Part shown: positions 17,122 through 25,960 of the stretch, in pieces
Layout: the number at the start of each line of letters is the position of its first letter
How positions within the stretch are numbered: the stretch's first letter is position 1
Assembly: GCA_016235545.1 (NCBI GenBank)
Contig: JACRKB010000083.1
Span: 1 to 38,141 of the forward strand
Direction: 5' to 3'
Source: Verrucomicrobiota bacterium
GTDB taxonomy: Bacteria; Verrucomicrobiota; Verrucomicrobiia; Limisphaerales; SXTU01
Length of the DNA stretch: 38,141 nucleotides
Translations under genes and position numbers: made by a program
Notes under the pieces: generated by a model
Told to the model about the DNA's origin: nothing
Databases searched by the model: none
Seen by the model: the letters and a program-made list of their open reading frames with translations, nothing else

Positions 17122-18138
17122 TCAACGCACCTTCGGCAGCGACAAGGCCAGCGCCGTCGTCGCCCAACTCGCCGCGCTGATCGAGATGAACTGGTTGGTG
17201 CCGTGCGGGTAGCCCGACTCGTAGTAGGACTGGATCGGCTTGCTGCGCGAAGTCACGAGCCACGAGCCGTCGGCGAGCTGCTTTTCGAGAAGGTAACGCA
17301 GCCCTTTGCGGTAAGTCGCGTCCGTGGTGGCGAGCCCACCGGCTTGATGCAACGCCACGAGCGCCGTGCTGGTCGCGTAGGAGTCCGTCTCCATCCCCGC
17401 GAGTTGCGCCCAGCCACCGTCCGCGCGCTGTGTCTGGAGCAACTCTTGCGCAGCCCTGCTCATGTCTGGCTCCGCTGCGCCCGCGATGTGCAGCGCGCGC
17501 AGGCGGAACACGCGGTCTTCGTTGTCCTGTGCCGGTGTCTTGAGCAGCCACGCGCGAACCTGCTCCGTGCGCTGGCGGATGCGCTCGCGCTGCTCCGGCG
17601 TGCCGAACGTCTTCAGCCCGCGCAGCGCGGCGTGCGTGGAGGTGAACAGGCTCTGCTCCGTCGGCGGCCGGCGCGACTGGGGCCGCCAGTGATCGAGGTC
17701 GCGCTGCCAGAGCAGCAGATATTCGGAGACGGCGGCGGTCGTGCCGTCGGGTTTCCAGCCGCCGTTCTCCAGTGCCCAGAGCGCATAACCGGCGGTATCG
17801 GTCTGGCCACCCTGCCCCTTGCCGGCGACGTAGTTCGTCCGGTTCTTGTCGAGGAAGTCAGCGGTGAACTTGAGCTGCTTCGCCAGCTCATCCGCATCAA
17901 TCTTGAAGCCGCGCGATTGCGCCGCGGCCAGCGCCATGATGGGCAGCCCCTGATTGTGGCAGGTAAAGCATCGTTCGCGCTTCTCCATCGAGCCGCGCGC
18001 TCCGGCGGTGAGCAGCGGCAGCGACTTCTCAACGGCGGCTCTGATGTTGCCGGCGGCGAGTGTCAGGTCTGCGGCGCTGGCTGGAGCGGCGGAGAACGCG
18101 AACGCAAGGCCGATGGCGGCGAGGAGGCGCTTGGGCAT
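17122..18138 (-). CDS. prenyltransferase/squalene-oxidase-repeat-like exported protein with a CxxCH motif
   Basis: Signal peptide MPKRLLAAIGLAFAFSAAPASA. Motif RCFTCHNQGLPIMAL. Repeats GYALWALENGGWKPDG, LLQTQRADGGWAQLAGMETDSYATSTALVALHQAG, GLRYLLEKQLADGSWLVTSRSKPIQSYYESGYPHGTNQFISISAASWATTAL. Confidence 0.8.
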   Translation of the reverse strand: MPKRLLAAIGLAFAFSAAPASAADLTLAAGNIRAAVEKSLPLLTAGARGSMEKRERCFTCHNQGLPIMALAAAQSRGFKIDADELAKQLKFTADFLDKNRTNYVAGKGQGGQTDTAGYALWALENGGWKPDGTTAAVSEYLLLWQRDLDHWRPQSRRPPTEQSLFTSTHAALRGLKTFGTPEQRERIRQRTEQVRAWLLKTPAQDNEDRVFRLRALHIAGAAEPDMSRAAQELLQTQRADGGWAQLAGMETDSYATSTALVALHQAGGLATTDATYRKGLRYLLEKQLADGSWLVTSRSKPIQSYYESGYPHGTNQFISISAASWATTALALSLPKVR

Positions 18139-18243
18139 GGCCGAAAGGTTGCCGTTTCTGAGCGGGCGTGAAAGCTGATTTTCAACCGGAGGCTTCGGGC
18201 TTGCCACTCGTGACTTCGTTGTTAGAGTCCGCGCACATTTCAG

Positions 18244-18264
18244 CCGCCGGCAGGGCGGTTTTTT
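18244..18264 (+). terminator. short hairpin plus T-tract upstream of prs (terminator- or attenuator-like)
   Basis: CCGCC-GGCAG-GGCGG followed by TTTTTT. Confidence 0.45.
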
Positions 18265-18296
18265 GTTCCACCAAACCCAACGGGCACAGCGCACTT

Positions 18297-19241
18297 GTGA
18301 AAATCTTCAGCGGCACCTCGAACCGGCCCCTCGCTCAGGCGATTTGCGACTCCATCAACATGCCGCTGGGCGCGTGCACGTTGGACGCCTTCCCCGACGG
18401 CGAGACATTTGTGAAGATCGATGAGAACGTGCGCGGCGAGGACGTGTTCGTGGTGCAGTCCACCAGCCCGCCGACGAACCACAATCTGATGGAGATGTTC
18501 ATCATGATTGACGCGCTGCGCCGTGCCAGCGCCAAGCGCATCACCGCCGTGCTGCCCTTCTACGGCTACGCGCGCCAGGACCGCAAGGACCAGCCGCGCG
18601 TGCCCATCACCGCGAAGCTCGTTGCGAACCTCATCGTCGCCTCCGGCGCGAACCGCGTGCTCACGATGGACCTTCACGCGCAGCAGATTCAGGGCTTCTT
18701 CGACATCCCGGTGGACCATCTCTACGCCGCGCCGGTGATGTATGACTACCTGAAGACGCTGAACCTGACCGACCTCGTCGTGGTCAGCCCGGACGTGGGC
18801 GGCTTGAAGATGGCGCACGCCTACTCGGAGGTGCTTGGCTGCGGTCTGGCCATCGTGGCCAAGCGGCGCAAGAGCGCGACGGAGGTCGAGTCGATCGCGG
18901 TCATCGGCGAAATTCGCGGCAAGAATGTGCTGCTGGTGGATGACCTGACCGAGACAGCGGGCACGATCACCACCGCCGCGAAGCTCCTGAAACGGAAAGG
19001 GGCGAAGAAGATTTACGCCTGCGTCTCGCACGCAATCCTCAATCCGATGGGCATTGACCGGCTGCGAAATTCGAGGATTGACGAACTTATCACGACTGAT
19101 ACGGTCCTCCGCCCCGCCCTGGACAGGGTGCCGATAAAGACACTGTCCGTGGCGGCGTTGTTGGGCGAAGCCATCAAACGGATTCACAGCAATTCGTCGG
19201 TGACCTCGCTCTTTGAATTTAAGGGCGGACGGACGAGCTGA
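18297..19241 (+). CDS. prs: ribose-phosphate pyrophosphokinase
   Basis: VKIFSGTSNRPLAQAICDSINMPLGACTLDAFPDGETFVKIDENVRGEDVFVVQS, RQDRKDQPRVPITAKLVANLI, VDDLTETAGTITTAAKLLKRKGAKKIYA. GTG start at 18297 chosen by homology to family N-termini; the ORF extends upstream to 18168. Confidence 0.92.
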   Translation: MKIFSGTSNRPLAQAICDSINMPLGACTLDAFPDGETFVKIDENVRGEDVFVVQSTSPPTNHNLMEMFIMIDALRRASAKRITAVLPFYGYARQDRKDQPRVPITAKLVANLIVASGANRVLTMDLHAQQIQGFFDIPVDHLYAAPVMYDYLKTLNLTDLVVVSPDVGGLKMAHAYSEVLGCGLAIVAKRRKSATEVESIAVIGEIRGKNVLLVDDLTETAGTITTAAKLLKRKGAKKIYACVSHAILNPMGIDRLRNSRIDELITTDTVLRPALDRVPIKTLSVAALLGEAIKRIHSNSSVTSLFEFKGGRTS

Positions 19242-19276
19242 ATGAATCAGCCCGACGATCCGAAGTAGAATCTGAC

Positions 19277-20014
19277 ATGAAATCTGTTGCCATGAATGCG
19301 CAGGCGCGCACGGCGGTGAAGCACGCCGCCGTAAAGAAACTCCGCTCCACCGGTGTCATCCCCGCTGTCATCTATGGCCGCCTCGCGCCGCCTCAGAATC
19401 TCCAACTGAGCTCCCGCGAGTTCGGTGACGCCATCGCCCACCACGCCAGCGAGAACATTCTCATGGATGTCACTGTCGTGGGTGACGCGCGCCCGCAGCG
19501 CCTGGCGCTCGTGCAGGAAATCCAGCACCACCCGGTGTCCCGCCACATCCTCCACGTGGACTTCCACGAGGTGGCCCCGGACGAGAAGGTGACGATTCAG
19601 GTGCCCGTCGAGACCACTGGCGAAGCCGTCGGGGTCAAGACCGGTGGTGGCGTGCTCGGCCACGTCCTGCACCGCCTCAAGGTTCACGCTCTCCCGAAAG
19701 ATTTGCCCGAAGTCATCATCGTGGATGTGACCGCGCTGGAAATCGGCAAGGCCATCCACATCGGCGAGATCGTCCCCCCCGCCGGCTGCGAGATCCTCGG
19801 CAACAAGGAACTCACCGTCCTGGCCGTCTCCGCTCCGATCACGGAAGCTCAGGAAACCGCAGCAGCAGCGGCTGTCGCCGACGCTCCGGCCCAGCCAGAA
19901 ATGCTCAAGGAGAAGAAGGAAGAAGGCAAGGAAGGCGCGGCTCCCTCAAAGGAAGGCGACAAGAAGGCGGACAAGAAGGGGGACGAGAAAAAGCCCGCCG
20001 AAAAGAAGAAGTAA
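19277..20014 (+). CDS. rplY: 50S ribosomal protein L25 / general stress protein Ctc
   Basis: L25/CTC pattern (GVIPAVIYGR...NLQLSSREF, HHPVSRHILHVDFHEVAPDEKVTIQVPVETTGEAVGVKTGGGVLGHVLHRLKVHALPKDLPE). Lys/Glu-rich tail. Confidence 0.88.
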   Translation: MKSVAMNAQARTAVKHAAVKKLRSTGVIPAVIYGRLAPPQNLQLSSREFGDAIAHHASENILMDVTVVGDARPQRLALVQEIQHHPVSRHILHVDFHEVAPDEKVTIQVPVETTGEAVGVKTGGGVLGHVLHRLKVHALPKDLPEVIIVDVTALEIGKAIHIGEIVPPAGCEILGNKELTVLAVSAPITEAQETAAAAAVADAPAQPEMLKEKKEEGKEGAAPSKEGDKKADKKGDEKKPAEKKK

Positions 20015-20041
20015 GCACGGGCGCGGAGCCCGTCCCCGCAC

Positions 20042-20653
20042 ATGGAGAATTGGTATCTCATCGTGGGACTGGGCAACCCGGGGCCGGAATACGCCCAGAC
20101 CCGCCACAACGCCGGGTTCCTGCTGGTCGAGCGGTTGGCAGAGCGGTGGCGGGCGAGTTGGGAGCTGGAACGCAAGTTCCAATCCCGTGTGGCGAAGGCC
20201 GAGCGCGACGGACGGCGCGTGTTGCTGGTCCAGCCGCAGACGTTCATGAATTTGAGTGGCGAGGCGGTCGGGGCCGTGAGCGGTTTTTTTCGCGTGCCCC
20301 CCGCGCAGGTGCTGGTGGCAGTGGACGATGCGGATTTGCCCATGGGCGAACTCCGGCTGCGGCCCGGTGGCAGCAGCGGTGGCCATCACGGACTCGAGTC
20401 CGTGGAGCAGCACCTCGCCACGCGGGAGTATCCGCGTCTGAGGATCGGCATCGGCCGGCGAGACGCGGAAGTGCGGGAAATCACCGGGCATGTGCTCGGG
20501 AAATTTGGCGCGGACGAGCGAGAGCTCTTCGCGCAAGTGCTCGCGAAAGCGGGCGAACAAGTCGGGTGCTGGCTCAGTGCCGGCATCCAGAAGGCAATGA
20601 GTCAGTTTAACGGGCAGGCCACAAACCAGCCCCAGCAGAAAGACAAACCGTGA
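20042..20653 (+). CDS. pth: peptidyl-tRNA hydrolase
   Basis: YLIVGLGNPGPEYAQTRHNAGFLLVERLA, LVQPQTFMNLSGEAV, VAVDDADLPMGELRLRPGGSSGGHHGLESVEQHL. Confidence 0.95.
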   Translation: MENWYLIVGLGNPGPEYAQTRHNAGFLLVERLAERWRASWELERKFQSRVAKAERDGRRVLLVQPQTFMNLSGEAVGAVSGFFRVPPAQVLVAVDDADLPMGELRLRPGGSSGGHHGLESVEQHLATREYPRLRIGIGRRDAEVREITGHVLGKFGADERELFAQVLAKAGEQVGCWLSAGIQKAMSQFNGQATNQPQQKDKP

Positions 20654-20958
20654 AACGTTACGAAGGCCTGTTCATCCTGAACACCGTTGGAAAAGAAGAA
20701 GGCGTGACCGAGCTCATCGAAAAGGTGCGCGCGGAAATCAATGCCGCTGGCGGAAAAGTCGAAACCGTCCAAAAGATGGACAAGCGGCCGTTCTCTCGCG
20801 TCGCTGACAAGAAGCACTCCTCCGGCTTCTACATGAACGTCATCTTTGAGGCATTGCCCGCAGCCATTGCGCCGATGCGCGCCAAACTGGCATTGAACGC
20901 CGACGTGTTCCGCGTCTCCTTCACTCTCGCGCCCGCCCCCGTCCCCGAGAAGAAGTAA
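20650..20958 (+). CDS. rpsF: 30S ribosomal protein S6
   Basis: GTG start overlapping the pth stop (GTGA). MKRYEGLFILNTVGKEEGVTELIEKVRAEINAAGGKVETVQKMDKRPFSRVADKKHSSGFYMNVIFEA. Confidence 0.92.
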   Translation: MKRYEGLFILNTVGKEEGVTELIEKVRAEINAAGGKVETVQKMDKRPFSRVADKKHSSGFYMNVIFEALPAAIAPMRAKLALNADVFRVSFTLAPAPVPEKK

Positions 20959-20976
20959 CCTCCACCGCCACCGCGT

Positions 20977-21447
20977 ATGGCCAGCTTCAACAAAGTCATC
21001 CTTGCCGGGAACCTGACGCGCGACCCTGAGTTGCGCTACACCCCGAAGGGCACGGCCATCGCGAAATTCGGCATCGCCATCAACCGCAAATGGACCGGCG
21101 AGGACGGCCAGAAGCGTGAGGAAGTCACATTTGTGGACGTGGACGCCTTCGAGAAAAAGGCCGAGCTCATCGGTCAGTATTTCCGCAAGGGCAGCCCCAT
21201 CCTCGTCGAAGGCCGCCTCAAGCTCGACCAATGGGATGACAAGCAGACCGGCCAGAAGCGCAGCCGCCTTGGCGTCATCCTCGAATCCCTCTCCTTCCTC
21301 GACAGCGGCAACCGCGACGCCACCGCCGGTGGCGGGGCACCCGCCCCTTCGGCACCTGCTGCGCGTCCAGCCCGCCCCGCAGCCAGCGCCCCGGCCGCCG
21401 AGCCTGGTCCTGATGAACCACCCCAGGGAGACGACGTTCCCTTCTGA
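20977..21447 (+). CDS. ssb: single-stranded DNA-binding protein
   Basis: MASFNKVILAGNLTRDPELRYTPKGTAIAKFGIAINRKW...DVDAFEKKAELIGQYFRKGSPILVEGRLKLDQW, acidic tail DEPPQGDDVPF. Confidence 0.95.
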   Translation: MASFNKVILAGNLTRDPELRYTPKGTAIAKFGIAINRKWTGEDGQKREEVTFVDVDAFEKKAELIGQYFRKGSPILVEGRLKLDQWDDKQTGQKRSRLGVILESLSFLDSGNRDATAGGGAPAPSAPAARPARPAASAPAAEPGPDEPPQGDDVPF

Positions 21448-21494
21448 ATGCGGCCCGACTCGTAACTCAAAACCCAACGCACAAAACACATTTT

Positions 21495-22088
21495 ATGGCC
21501 AAAGTTGAAGTCATCCTCATCCACCCCATCGTCGGCCTTGGCGCAGAATCCGACCAGGTCAAGGTCGCCGCCGGCTTCGCCCGCAACTACCTCCTCCCGC
21601 AGGGCCTGGCGATCCCCCTCACGCAGAGCAACAAGCGCCGCCTCGAAGCCCTCCGCCAGCGTCGTGCCGAGCGCGAATCGCACGAGTTGAACGCGATGAC
21701 CGAACTGGCCAAGAGCCTCGGCAAAATGACGCTCACCATCGCCGTGAAAACCGGCGATGACGGGAGGATGTTTGGCAGCGTCACCAACGGCACCATTGCC
21801 GACGAGTTGAAGAAACAGTTCGAGGTCTCGCTCGACAAGCGCAAGATTCACATCGAGAAGCCCATCAAGGGCGTCGGCGAGCACGAGGTCGAGATGCGCC
21901 TTCACCAGGGTGTCCACACGATGCTCAAGGTCGTAATCAACAGCAGCAACCCGCTGCCCACGACCGAACCCGCCCCGTCTGCCACCGCCCCCGTGACCGA
22001 GAAGCGCGGCAAGCATCGCGCCGCCGAGGTTGCCGCGCCCGCTGCCGAGGCCAAGCCGGAGCGCAAGGGCAAGACCACGAAGGGCTGA
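21495..22088 (+). CDS. rplI: 50S ribosomal protein L9
   Basis: MAKVEVILIHPIVGLGAESDQVKVAAGFARNYLLPQGLAIPLT, FGSVTNGTIADELKKQFEVSLDKRKIHIEKPIKGVGEHEVEMRLHQGV. Extended Ala/Lys C-terminus. Confidence 0.93.
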   Translation: MAKVEVILIHPIVGLGAESDQVKVAAGFARNYLLPQGLAIPLTQSNKRRLEALRQRRAERESHELNAMTELAKSLGKMTLTIAVKTGDDGRMFGSVTNGTIADELKKQFEVSLDKRKIHIEKPIKGVGEHEVEMRLHQGVHTMLKVVINSSNPLPTTEPAPSATAPVTEKRGKHRAAEVAAPAAEAKPERKGKTTKG

Positions 22089-22110
22089 GACCCACTTCCA
22101 GATCTCACTC

Positions 22111-22142
22111 AAAGGCAGGCCTCGCGCCTGCCTTTTGATTTT
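22111..22142 (+). terminator. rho-independent terminator after rplI
   Basis: AAAGGCAGG-CCTCGCG-CCTGCCTTT followed by T-rich TTGATTTT. Confidence 0.75.
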
Positions 22143-22243
22143 CAGGGGCTGTCAGTTTGCCTGAGATCGGAGCTGTCTGCCTGCCTGGCACCTTGACATC
22201 TCCGCAGTGACCCCGCGACATTCGCCAGCCGACCGACTTCATC

Positions 22244-22963
22244 ATGCCTCCCAACCTCACCGAGCGCCTGCTCACCTTTGCCCCATTCCGTTGGCTCTAC
22301 CTGCTTCGCAAGGTTTTTCTCACGCAATCCTCGCGGCGCTACTGGTCCCAATACGGCGAGGACATCGTGCTGGACCGCGTGCTCAACCTCCGCAAGCCCG
22401 GCTTCTACGTGGATGTGGGCTGCTACCACCCGGTCAAGAACAACAACACCTTCAAGCTCTATCGCCGGGGCTGGCGCGGCATCAACCTGGACATTGATGA
22501 TTTGAAGATTGCCGCGTTCCGTCTGCGCCGGCCCCGTGACCTCAACCTGGTGTGCTGCGTCTCTGAACGGGAAGGAACAACCCGTGTCTTCACTCCCGGC
22601 ATCTACTCCCTGAACCAGACAGCCGACCCGGCAACGGTCGAAAAAATGCGGAAACGCGGAGCCAGTCTGAGAGAGCGCGAGGTGCCGACCCGCACTCTCA
22701 ACAGCATCTTGGATCAGTCTGAATTCCGCGGCCAGGCCATTGACGTGTTGAGCATCGACGTGGAAGGGCACGAGCTGGCGGTGCTTCGGTCGCTCGACTT
22801 CGATCGTTACCAGCCACGTGTCGTCATCATCGAGTCGCACCTCCGGTCGCTGGAGGAGCTGATGGTTTCGGAGGAGTTCAAGCTGCTGCTCGGGAATGGC
22901 TACTCCATGTTCAACTGGACCGGGCCATCCGTCCTGTTCCTGCGCAAGGAAGCAGGGGAGTAG
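22244..22963 (+). CDS. FkbM-family methyltransferase
   Basis: YGEDIVLDRVLNLRKPGFYVDVGCYHPVKNNNTFKLYRRGWRGINLDID...LNSILDQSEFRGQAIDVLSIDVEGHELAVLRSLDFDRYQPRVVIIE. Confidence 0.88.
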   Translation: MPPNLTERLLTFAPFRWLYLLRKVFLTQSSRRYWSQYGEDIVLDRVLNLRKPGFYVDVGCYHPVKNNNTFKLYRRGWRGINLDIDDLKIAAFRLRRPRDLNLVCCVSEREGTTRVFTPGIYSLNQTADPATVEKMRKRGASLREREVPTRTLNSILDQSEFRGQAIDVLSIDVEGHELAVLRSLDFDRYQPRVVIIESHLRSLEELMVSEEFKLLLGNGYSMFNWTGPSVLFLRKEAGE

Positions 22964-23854
22964 TCAGCGTGGCGCGACCACGCGCAGCACACCGGGCAGG
23001 ACGCTCAATTCCACCGGCAGCATTCCGCACAAGTCGCCCTCCACCTCGAACGGCACGGAGGCCGCCGTGAGGCGAGCGCGAGGCGCGCGCAGCATCTTCA
23101 CGTCGCGCGGGACGAGCGGGTGGCCCGTCACGAAGCCAAGCGCGTAGCGCGCGATGAGTCCCCACTCGACGCGGGGGAAGACGCACAAGTCCAGCAGGCC
23201 GTCATCCAGCTTGGCGTCGGGGAAAACCGGCAGGCGGCCGCCGTAGAAGCGTCCGTTGCCCACCAGCACCAGCTCGCCCGTCACCGTTCGCCCGTCTGCC
23301 TCGACCGTGATGGGCGGATGCGGCCCGCGCATGGCCTTCATGCCGGCGAGCACGTAGGCGAATTGCGAGAATCGCTTTTTGGTTTCCCAGTCCACGAGGC
23401 TGATGGCCCGGGCATCGAGGCCCGCTCCCGCCATTTGGGCGAAGAAGCGGCGGTGCGATCCCGCCGCGTTCGTGTAATCCGCGAAGGGCACGTCAATCAT
23501 GCGCTCAGTGCCGTTGAGAATCGCCTGCCACGCCGAGCGCAAATGCAGCGGCAGGCCCAGCTCTCGCGCGAAGACGTTCACCGTTCCCAGCGGCAGCACG
23601 GCGAGGCGCGCGCGCGTGAATCCCTCCGGCGCATCGGCCATTCCGTTGAGCACCTCGTTCACAGTGCCATCGCCGCCGGCGGCGACCAGCGTGTCAAACC
23701 CATCACGCACCGCCTCGGCGGCGAGACGGCGGCCGTCACCGGGGGCCTGCGTGGGCTTGAGCGCCACCGCGCCCGCGAACTCGGCAAGGTGTCTGCGAAA
23801 GTGTCGCGCCTTGTCGCCCTTCGCGGTGGGATTGAAAATAATGCAGGCGCGCAC
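22964..23854 (-). CDS. diacylglycerol kinase-family lipid kinase (YegS-like)
   Basis: VRACIIFNPTAKGDKARHF, LVAAGGDGTVNEVLNGMA, LAVLPLGTVNVFARELGLP, GELVLVGNGRFYGGRLPVFPDAKLDDGLLDLCVF. GTG start at 23854 inferred; the ORF extends to 23890. Confidence 0.88.
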   Translation of the reverse strand: MRACIIFNPTAKGDKARHFRRHLAEFAGAVALKPTQAPGDGRRLAAEAVRDGFDTLVAAGGDGTVNEVLNGMADAPEGFTRARLAVLPLGTVNVFARELGLPLHLRSAWQAILNGTERMIDVPFADYTNAAGSHRRFFAQMAGAGLDARAISLVDWETKKRFSQFAYVLAGMKAMRGPHPPITVEADGRTVTGELVLVGNGRFYGGRLPVFPDAKLDDGLLDLCVFPRVEWGLIARYALGFVTGHPLVPRDVKMLRAPRARLTAASVPFEVEGDLCGMLPVELSVLPGVLRVVAPR

Positions 23855-23928
23855 GGCAGCGCAGTCTGCCCAAGAAGGAATTGAACGCAATCACGGGGCT
23901 GGAAAAACCGCGGCCTCACCACCCGCCT

Positions 23929-23956
23929 GCTGTTCGCTGACCGCTGCCTGCTGTCC
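23929..23956. repeat. heptamer array GCTGNNN x4
   Basis: GCTGTTC|GCTGACC|GCTGCCT|GCTGTCC, with GCTG at 23929, 23936, 23943 and 23950. Confidence 0.75.
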
Positions 23957-23959
23957 CCT

Positions 23960-24754
23960 CTACTGCGGCCTGTAGTTCACCTTCGCCTCCGGCAGCCACT
24001 GTTGGATCTGCTGGATGCGCACCGTGTCGAGCGGGTGCGTGCGGAGGAAGGCCGGGGTGCCGCTGCCGCCCTGATTGCGCGAGTGATCCGCGAAGCGTTG
24101 CCAGAAGCCCACCGCTGCCTCCGGGTCGTAGCCCGCTCGCGCCATGTAAATCAGCCCAATGTGATCCGCCTCGGATTCCTGCCCGCGGCTATGTGGCAGC
24201 TCCCGGCCCAACTTCGCGCCGAGTCCGTAAGCAGTCATCACCAACACCTGCGTGCGCGGGTCGGCGCTCGACAGGCTCGCGCCCAGCAACCCGCCACCGG
24301 TCTGGAGCAAAATCCCCTCGCTGACGCGCTCCGCTCCGTGCCGCGCGACCGCGTGCGCGATCTCATGGCCGATCACCGTGGCCAGGCCGGCCTCGTCCTT
24401 CGTGATGGGCAGGATGCCTGTGTAAATGCCCACCTTGCCGCCGGGCAGGCAGAAGGCGTTGGCCTCCTTGCTGTCGAACACGACGAACTCCCAGTTCGCA
24501 CCGGGCAACTCCGCCACCGCCGCGATGCGCCGGCCCACGCGCTGCACCATCACGTTGATTGCGGGATCGCGGCTGATGGGCGTGTCCTTCTTCATCTGCT
24601 GGAACGCGCTCAAGCCAAGCTGCATTTCCTGCGACGAGGAAATGAGCATGACTTGCCGGCGGCCCGTCTCGGGGACGGTCAGGCAGCCGGTGAGGAGCAG
24701 GAGTCCCAGCAGGAGCGGGACGTGGTGCACGAACGATCTCAGAGGTGATTTCAT
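23960..24754 (-). CDS. M48-family metallopeptidase lipoprotein
   Basis: Lipobox LLLLTGCLTVPETGRRQ. Zinc motif GHEIAHAVARH, ESEADHIGLIYMARAGYDPEAAVGFWQRF, FLRTHPLDTVRIQQIQ. Confidence 0.92.
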   Translation of the reverse strand: MKSPLRSFVHHVPLLLGLLLLTGCLTVPETGRRQVMLISSSQEMQLGLSAFQQMKKDTPISRDPAINVMVQRVGRRIAAVAELPGANWEFVVFDSKEANAFCLPGGKVGIYTGILPITKDEAGLATVIGHEIAHAVARHGAERVSEGILLQTGGGLLGASLSSADPRTQVLVMTAYGLGAKLGRELPHSRGQESEADHIGLIYMARAGYDPEAAVGFWQRFADHSRNQGGSGTPAFLRTHPLDTVRIQQIQQWLPEAKVNYRPQ

Positions 24755-24815
24755 TGCAAACCTACTCTCGCAAAAAGCACTCAACCGAATCCATGGAGTT
24801 GGAGATGGACTTCCT

Positions 24816-24942
24816 TTGACGCAGAGACGCGGAGGACGCGGAGGAACGCAGAGTTGAGCCAGGCAGCTTGTGTTCACGATTTTTTCCTTCGCCGATGGCT
24901 TCTGCGCGCATCGTTGCGTCCTCTGCGTCGCTGCGTTGAACC
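24816..24942. repeat. inverted repeat element with ACGCAGAGACGCGGAGGACGC-type arms
   Basis: TTGACGCAGAGACGCGGAGGACGC (24816-24839) pairs imperfectly with GCGTCCTCTGCGTCGCTGCGTTGAACC (24916-24942). Confidence 0.7.
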
Positions 24943-24985
24943 GAAGCCATCTGGGTTCAATTGCATGGTCCTGGCTCCGGCTCGC

Positions 24986-25792
24986 TTACGGTGCCTTCAA
25001 ATTCCTCAGCGCGTCCCGCACGCGCGCCGCCTGCTCGTAGTCCTCGCGCGACACCGCTTCCTGCAACGCTCGCTCCAGCTTCTGCCGTTCGGAGAGTTGC
25101 AGCGGCTCGCCCTCGGGCTTGTCCCCCCGCTTCTCGCGGTTGTTGCGGAGGTTCTCCAGCCATTGTTCGAGCGAGTGGATTTCGCCCGACTGCTCGGCGA
25201 GGTCGGGCCGCTCGAAGGCGTTGTAAAACTCGCGCAGCGCCGCAATGCCGTTCTCCACCTCGCGGGCCGTGGCGGCGAACTCCTTCTTCTCGAGCGCGAT
25301 CATCCCCTTCGCACGCGTCAGCATCAGAAGAAGCTGCGGGCGGAATTGTTGCAGCGCCCAGGACAGCTCGTCGGTCTCGGCGAACTCATCCACGAAGTCG
25401 AACGCCTCAAGGTTCCGCTCCGCGTCGCGGATGACCGCCGTGTAGTCGCCGAGCTGGTAGAAGCAGATGTAACGGTGGTGATACTGGATGCCCTCCTGCT
25501 GAAGCCGCGCGCAGTCCTCGCCTGTCAGGATGAACTCCTCATCGCTGCCGTCATGCGCCGCGCGGTGCTTCTCCAACTGGCTGACGAGGTGATGGAAGAA
25601 GGACTCGTGCCCGAGCGGGCGTTTGCCGTCGGGGCGACCCTCGGCATCCATCTGAAGCACGCCAAGATCGAGGCGCAGCTGGATTTTTTCCGGGCCGCCC
25701 TTGGGTTTGAAGCGACGGACGAGCACCTGGCCGGGCTTGTATTCCCAAGAGTCGAGCAGGCGCGTGATGTCGAACTTCATCGAGGCGAACAT
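24986..25792 (-). CDS. UvrB/UvrC (UVR) motif-containing protein
   Basis: C-terminal LSERQKLERALQEAVSREDYEQAARVRDALRNLK is a UVR motif. MFASMKFDITRLLDSWEYKPGQVLVRRF N-terminus. Start at 25792 or 25780. Confidence 0.8.
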   Translation of the reverse strand: MFASMKFDITRLLDSWEYKPGQVLVRRFKPKGGPEKIQLRLDLGVLQMDAEGRPDGKRPLGHESFFHHLVSQLEKHRAAHDGSDEEFILTGEDCARLQQEGIQYHHRYICFYQLGDYTAVIRDAERNLEAFDFVDEFAETDELSWALQQFRPQLLLMLTRAKGMIALEKKEFAATAREVENGIAALREFYNAFERPDLAEQSGEIHSLEQWLENLRNNREKRGDKPEGEPLQLSERQKLERALQEAVSREDYEQAARVRDALRNLKAP

Positions 25793-25840
25793 GGCAGTGG
25801 CGTTGCGAGGCGTCAATTGCCGGAGCGGCAAAACAATCTT

Positions 25841-25956
25841 GGCAGGGTGAGACTCTGTCGAACCCCATTTTGCGCCGGGTTTGGAGTGAATGCCGAGATG
25901 CGTCTGGCTCGCCTCGCTGCGCTCGAAATGGCGGCTCGACCGAGTCACGCCCTGCC
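25841..25956. repeat. imperfect inverted-repeat element (GGCAGGG ... CCCTGCC)
   Basis: GGCAGGGTGAGACTCTGTCGAACCCCATTTTGCGC vs the reverse complement of the right arm, GGCAGGGCGTGACTCGGTCGAGCCGCCATTTCGAGCGC. Confidence 0.7.
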
Positions 25957-25960
25957 ACGA

